Below are positions 61,045 through 64,000 of a stretch of 64,000 nucleotides of DNA, in pieces (within the stretch, counting starts at the first letter, position 1; every line of letters begins with the position of its first letter). Source of the DNA: Poronia punctata. Taxonomy: Eukaryota; Ascomycota; Sordariomycetes; Xylariales; Xylariaceae. Where the stretch lies: positions 1 through 64,000 of the forward strand of contig MU401456.1 of the NCBI GenBank assembly GCA_022579005.1, read 5' to 3'. Below the pieces are notes generated by a model. It was not told the origin of the DNA, ran no database searches, and worked only from the letters and a program-made list of their open reading frames with translations. The position numbers were made by a program, and so were the translations under genes.

Positions 61045-62555
61045 TACCGTACCAAAACCAAGTGGATCCAATAAACTTTATACAAATAATTTAATTTTAT
61101 AAACAGTTTATTTTCTGTTAAATAATTTAAAATATTTAAAAATTAAAATATTAGGTTTTTTAAATATAAAAATAAAACTTAATTATATAAAAACTTAAAC
61201 ATTTAATAAAATTTAAATATTTAAAAAAGTAAAACACTTATATTTTATTTTTAATATTTTAAAAGCTTTAGTTACTTAATAAATAACTAAAATCTAGTTT
61301 AATATTTTTAATATATTATATTTATTATTTTATATAATTAAAATATATTTAAATACTTTAAAATAAAATAATTATTTTAAATGCGTTTTTTAAACGTTTA
61401 AAAGAGATAAACGTTGAAAATTGCATAATATTAAAATATTTAAACGTTTAATTTAGCTAAATATTAAAATTAAAAAATATAAAAAGTATTTAATATTTTA
61501 ATAGAAAAGAAAATATAAACAAGGTAAAAAAAGTAAAAATAAACGTAAATATAACTATAATTAATCATTTTTAAAATTAAAAAAAAAAGAAAAAAAAATA
61601 AAAAAATAAAAAAAATAAATAAAAAACTGCTAAAAACAATAAAAAAAGAAATAAAAAAAAGAAATAAAAAACTGCTAAAAACAATAAAAAGAATTAAAGA
61701 AAAAAGGGAAAAAATAAAAATAAAATAAAAAGAAAAGAAAAAAAAGAAAAGAAAAAAAAGAAAAGAAATAAAAAAAGAAAAAAAAAGAAAAAAAAGAAAA
61801 AAAAAGAAAAAAAAAGAAAAAAAGAATAAAAAAAATTATTGTTTTATTTTTAATTTACTTTATTATTTTTGTTTTTTTATTTTCTTTTATTATTATTTTT
61901 AGTTTTTTTAATATATTTTGCTTTGCATACTATATAGTTTAAAATAATTTCTAGGAATTTTATTCTTTATAGTTTAGTGTATTTAGAAAACGTTTAGCTT
62001 TTAATATATTAATTCCAGTTCGATTCCTATACTTGTTTATAAAAATAGTGATTTTTTAAAATAAAAAAAACCAGTAAAAAAATGTAAAAAATGTAAAGAT
62101 AAAAAAGAAAAGTAAAGAACAAAGTAAAAAAAAGAAAAAAAAAGAAAAAAGAATAAAAAGAGAGAAAAAAAAGAAAAAAGAAAAAAAAAATAAAAAAAAA
62201 CATTTTTTAAATTTCTTTTTTTTAAAAAACAAAATAATTTTTTTATATAATTTAAATATTAAATTACTATTTTTATTAAACTTATATTATTTAATAAATA
62301 TTTTATTTATATATAATTTTTTTAAATACTTTATAATTATATATTAAATTTAAATATTTAACTTTTATTTAAATAAAATTTTAATATTTTCTATTTTATA
62401 TATTGAATTAATTTTCAATATTTATTTTTACTTAAAATGTTTAAAATTTTCAACTTTCTTTTACGTCTTTATTTTTTCAAACGTTGAAAAGTGCATGAAC
62501 CGTTGAAAATCTATCAATTTACAGTTTATTGAACCTAGCAAGTCTTGGTACGGTA
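61045..62555. mobile_element. TIR element 1, AT-mutated, TA-flanked
   Basis: Inverted termini lie at 61047 (reading CCGTACCAA inward) and 62553 (reading CCGTACCAA on the minus strand). They match for 9 bases and again at CAATAAAC after a diverged stretch. Both ends are flanked by TA, which would fit a TA target-site duplication as in Tc1/mariner-type elements. The 1.5 kb interior is almost pure A and T with long A- or T-biased runs and no frame, as expected after RIP. The superfamily is inferred only from the TA flanks. Confidence 0.6.
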
Positions 62556-63004
62556 ACATCTCGAATGTTATCTATCCATATCCCTATTTGTGTCATGGTG
62601 TCGTGATTGAGGATCGCTCCCTGCCCCATACATTATTGTCGATCGAATATCGGCCCGTACCGAACTGCAACCATCTGTTCTGCCTTTGGCATACAGAGGT
62701 AGGTAGGTACCGTACCAGGACCTGCTAGATCTTTTAAACTGTAAATCTATTGTAAATGAATAGTTGAGAATTGAAAACGCTTTAGGCAAAGATAACCTTG
62801 GAACGACGGTTTGCTGCAAATAACGTTTAGGAGCAATTAAGCGCTTAAAAAAAAATTTACGCTTAATATTAAAAACGCTTAAGATTTGAAAACGTTTTTA
62901 AAGCTTGAAAACGCTTAACAAGTACTTTTGCATACTAAAAAGTAAGGCTAGGTACTTTAGGTACTTAAATACTTAAGTCTAAAGGTTAGGTGCTTTAATT
63001 GTTG

Positions 63005-63030
63005 TTTTTTTTTTTTTTTTTTTTTTTTTT
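63005..63030. repeat. T26 tract inside TIR element 2
   Basis: Twenty-six consecutive T. Read on the minus strand, this is an A tail immediately after a tRNA-like segment (63031-63105). Confidence 0.9.
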
Positions 63031-63206
63031 AGCACACATGAGAATTGAACTGCAATACTTTATTATAACTATATACATCTATCTAATTACACTATGTAGG
63101 AGGTATCCTTATTTGTAGCTTCTATTACAATTGATATGGTCATGTAAGGCCGTCGCAACTTCCGCTTGGTGTTTCTGGGGGGGGGGGGGGTGAAAAGGGG
63201 TCACGG

Positions 63207-63450
63207 ACCTTTGGAATGGGCTGCCTGCCATGGCCCATGGACCTTCAGAAATGACTGCTATGGTTCAAGGACCTTCAGAAATGACTGCTATGGCTCATGG
63301 ACCTTCGAAATTGACTGCCATGGCCCATGGACCTTCAGAAATGACTGCTATGGTTCAAGGACCTTCAGAAATGACTGCTATGGTTCAAGGACCTTCAGAA
63401 ATGACTGCTATGGCTCATAGACCTTCAGAAATGACTGCTATAGCTTATGG
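63207..63450 (+). repeat. 30-bp minisatellite, seven units plus a degenerate first unit
   Basis: Units start at 63241, 63271, 63301, 63331, 63361, 63391 and 63421, each of the form ACCTTCAGAAATGACT followed by GCTATGG and a variable end. A degenerate unit lies at 63207-63240. Because 30 is divisible by three, one frame encodes a repeated decapeptide GPSEMTAMVQ over 76 codons (63230-63460). There are no spacers between units. I read it as a minisatellite rather than a gene, since it lies inside a non-coding element and lacks any other coding feature. Confidence 0.9.
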
Positions 63451-63637
63451 CAAGCAATAAAGCGTTAAAAAAAAGTTAAGCGTTTTCGGCTGTTAAGCGT
63501 TTTAAAAAGTAAAAACGTTTTAACATGCAAACGCTCTTTCTATATAACGTTTACCACGTTTAAACTAATAATTTACAATTGACCTATACAAACTATTTTA
63601 TAACGGTTTAAAGAAATGGGCAGGTCCTGGTACGGTA

Positions 63638-64000
63638 GCTTTCTACCATGATGTGGGGAGTGTAACTGTCTCGTCACACATAGGGTTCTTCATCTGGTAC
63701 GTACGTACACATCTGGTACAAGTTCGCCGGGACTACATGTGCAACCCACGGATAACTTGTGTCCAAGGGCTTGGTCGTAGGCTCCCGACATGATGATTCA
63801 TTCTTATGACAATCCTAATGATTATTGTTCTCGTAAGACATGATGAAATGGGCTGTTCCTAGATACCAGAGAAATGCGGCATCCCAATAGTGTGACTATG
63901 TACGTCATGTCAGTGGGCGACATGTGTATAGCAGATAATGTAATGTATTACGACTTCGGGACATCTTGGACTCGTTTGGCCCAAATTACGATGTAAATAT
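63638..64000. other. window end, no gene seen
   Basis: The last 360 bases return to normal composition and contain no supportable feature. Confidence 0.5.

Larger units (their letters stand above)
62708..63637. mobile_element. TIR element 2, same family, TA-flanked
   Basis: The termini at 62710 and 63635 share 16 identical bases (CCGTACCAGGACCTGC) in inverted orientation and further similarity through TTTAAAC. TA flanks both ends. The left terminus matches the right terminus of element 1 over about 35 bases (CCGTACCARGACYTGC, then TAAACTGTAAAT), so both belong to one family. The interior (926 bp) contains a T26 run, a short tRNA-like stretch, a G-run and a 30-bp minisatellite, but no transposase, so it would be non-autonomous. 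Confidence 0.65.

Noticed and set aside
61955..62040. tRNA-Lys-like sequence on the plus strand in TIR element 1
   Set aside because: A box, CTTTTAA anticodon-like loop and B box can be imagined, but the T stem and acceptor stem do not pair; too degraded to call.
63241..63450. CRISPR-like repeat array
   Set aside because: Units are directly tandem without unique spacers, and the DNA is fungal; it is a minisatellite.

Overview
The window reads as nuclear DNA of a filamentous ascomycete, most likely a Sordariomycete. Genes carry short introns (about 50-170 bp) with GTAAGT-like donors, CTAAC branch points and YAG acceptors. Two blocks are extremely AT-rich and look like RIP-mutated repeats. The housekeeping proteins (NTE1, eIF2-alpha, squalene epoxidase, ALG5) are of fungal type. 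Species cannot be named from the sequence. A 10-base N run at 51904-51913 marks an assembly gap.

Layout. 1-4950 is a gene-free AT-rich block. 5.9-29.3 kb holds a compact secondary-metabolite cluster: a 3,250-residue trimodular NRPS with order A-T-C-A-T-C-A-T-C (minus), an ABCC transporter (minus), a cytochrome P450 (plus) and an aromatic-amino-acid-type PLP decarboxylase (plus). Transporter and P450 are divergent around a shared 1.7 kb region that holds an 8-bp perfect inverted repeat. 29.6-50.2 kb is a housekeeping block: a small Arg/Gly-rich membrane protein, NTE1, eIF2-alpha, an IMP2-type mitochondrial peptidase, a mitochondrial carrier, a large probable helical-repeat protein, squalene epoxidase and ALG5. 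51.6-52.0 kb is low-complexity sequence around the gap. 52.1-56.65 kb is an unassigned island, described next. A reticulon gene lies at 58.2-60.1 kb. The window ends with two neighbouring TA-flanked terminal-inverted-repeat elements of one family (61.0-63.6 kb), the second carrying a 30-bp minisatellite.

How the cluster may work (inference). Three A domains load three amino acids and three C domains follow. With no thioesterase or reductase, the terminal C domain is the likely release site. A decarboxylase beside such an NRPS suggests either an amine building block that releases the peptide as an amide, or a separately decarboxylated precursor. The P450 would oxidise the product and the ABCC pump would export it. 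No pathway-specific transcription factor is visible.

Most unusual signal. The 52.1-56.65 kb island is packed with hairpins. Seven have unrelated stem sequences but the same five-base loop AAGCA, six of them closed by CC/GG (read CC-TGCTT-GG on the minus strand). Several other perfect stems of 7-10 bp have 6-11-base loops. The minus strand also shows spliceosomal intron signals and a staggered chain of short ORFs. I do not recognise a protein here. A structured, spliced RNA or an unknown element is possible, and so is a decayed gene.
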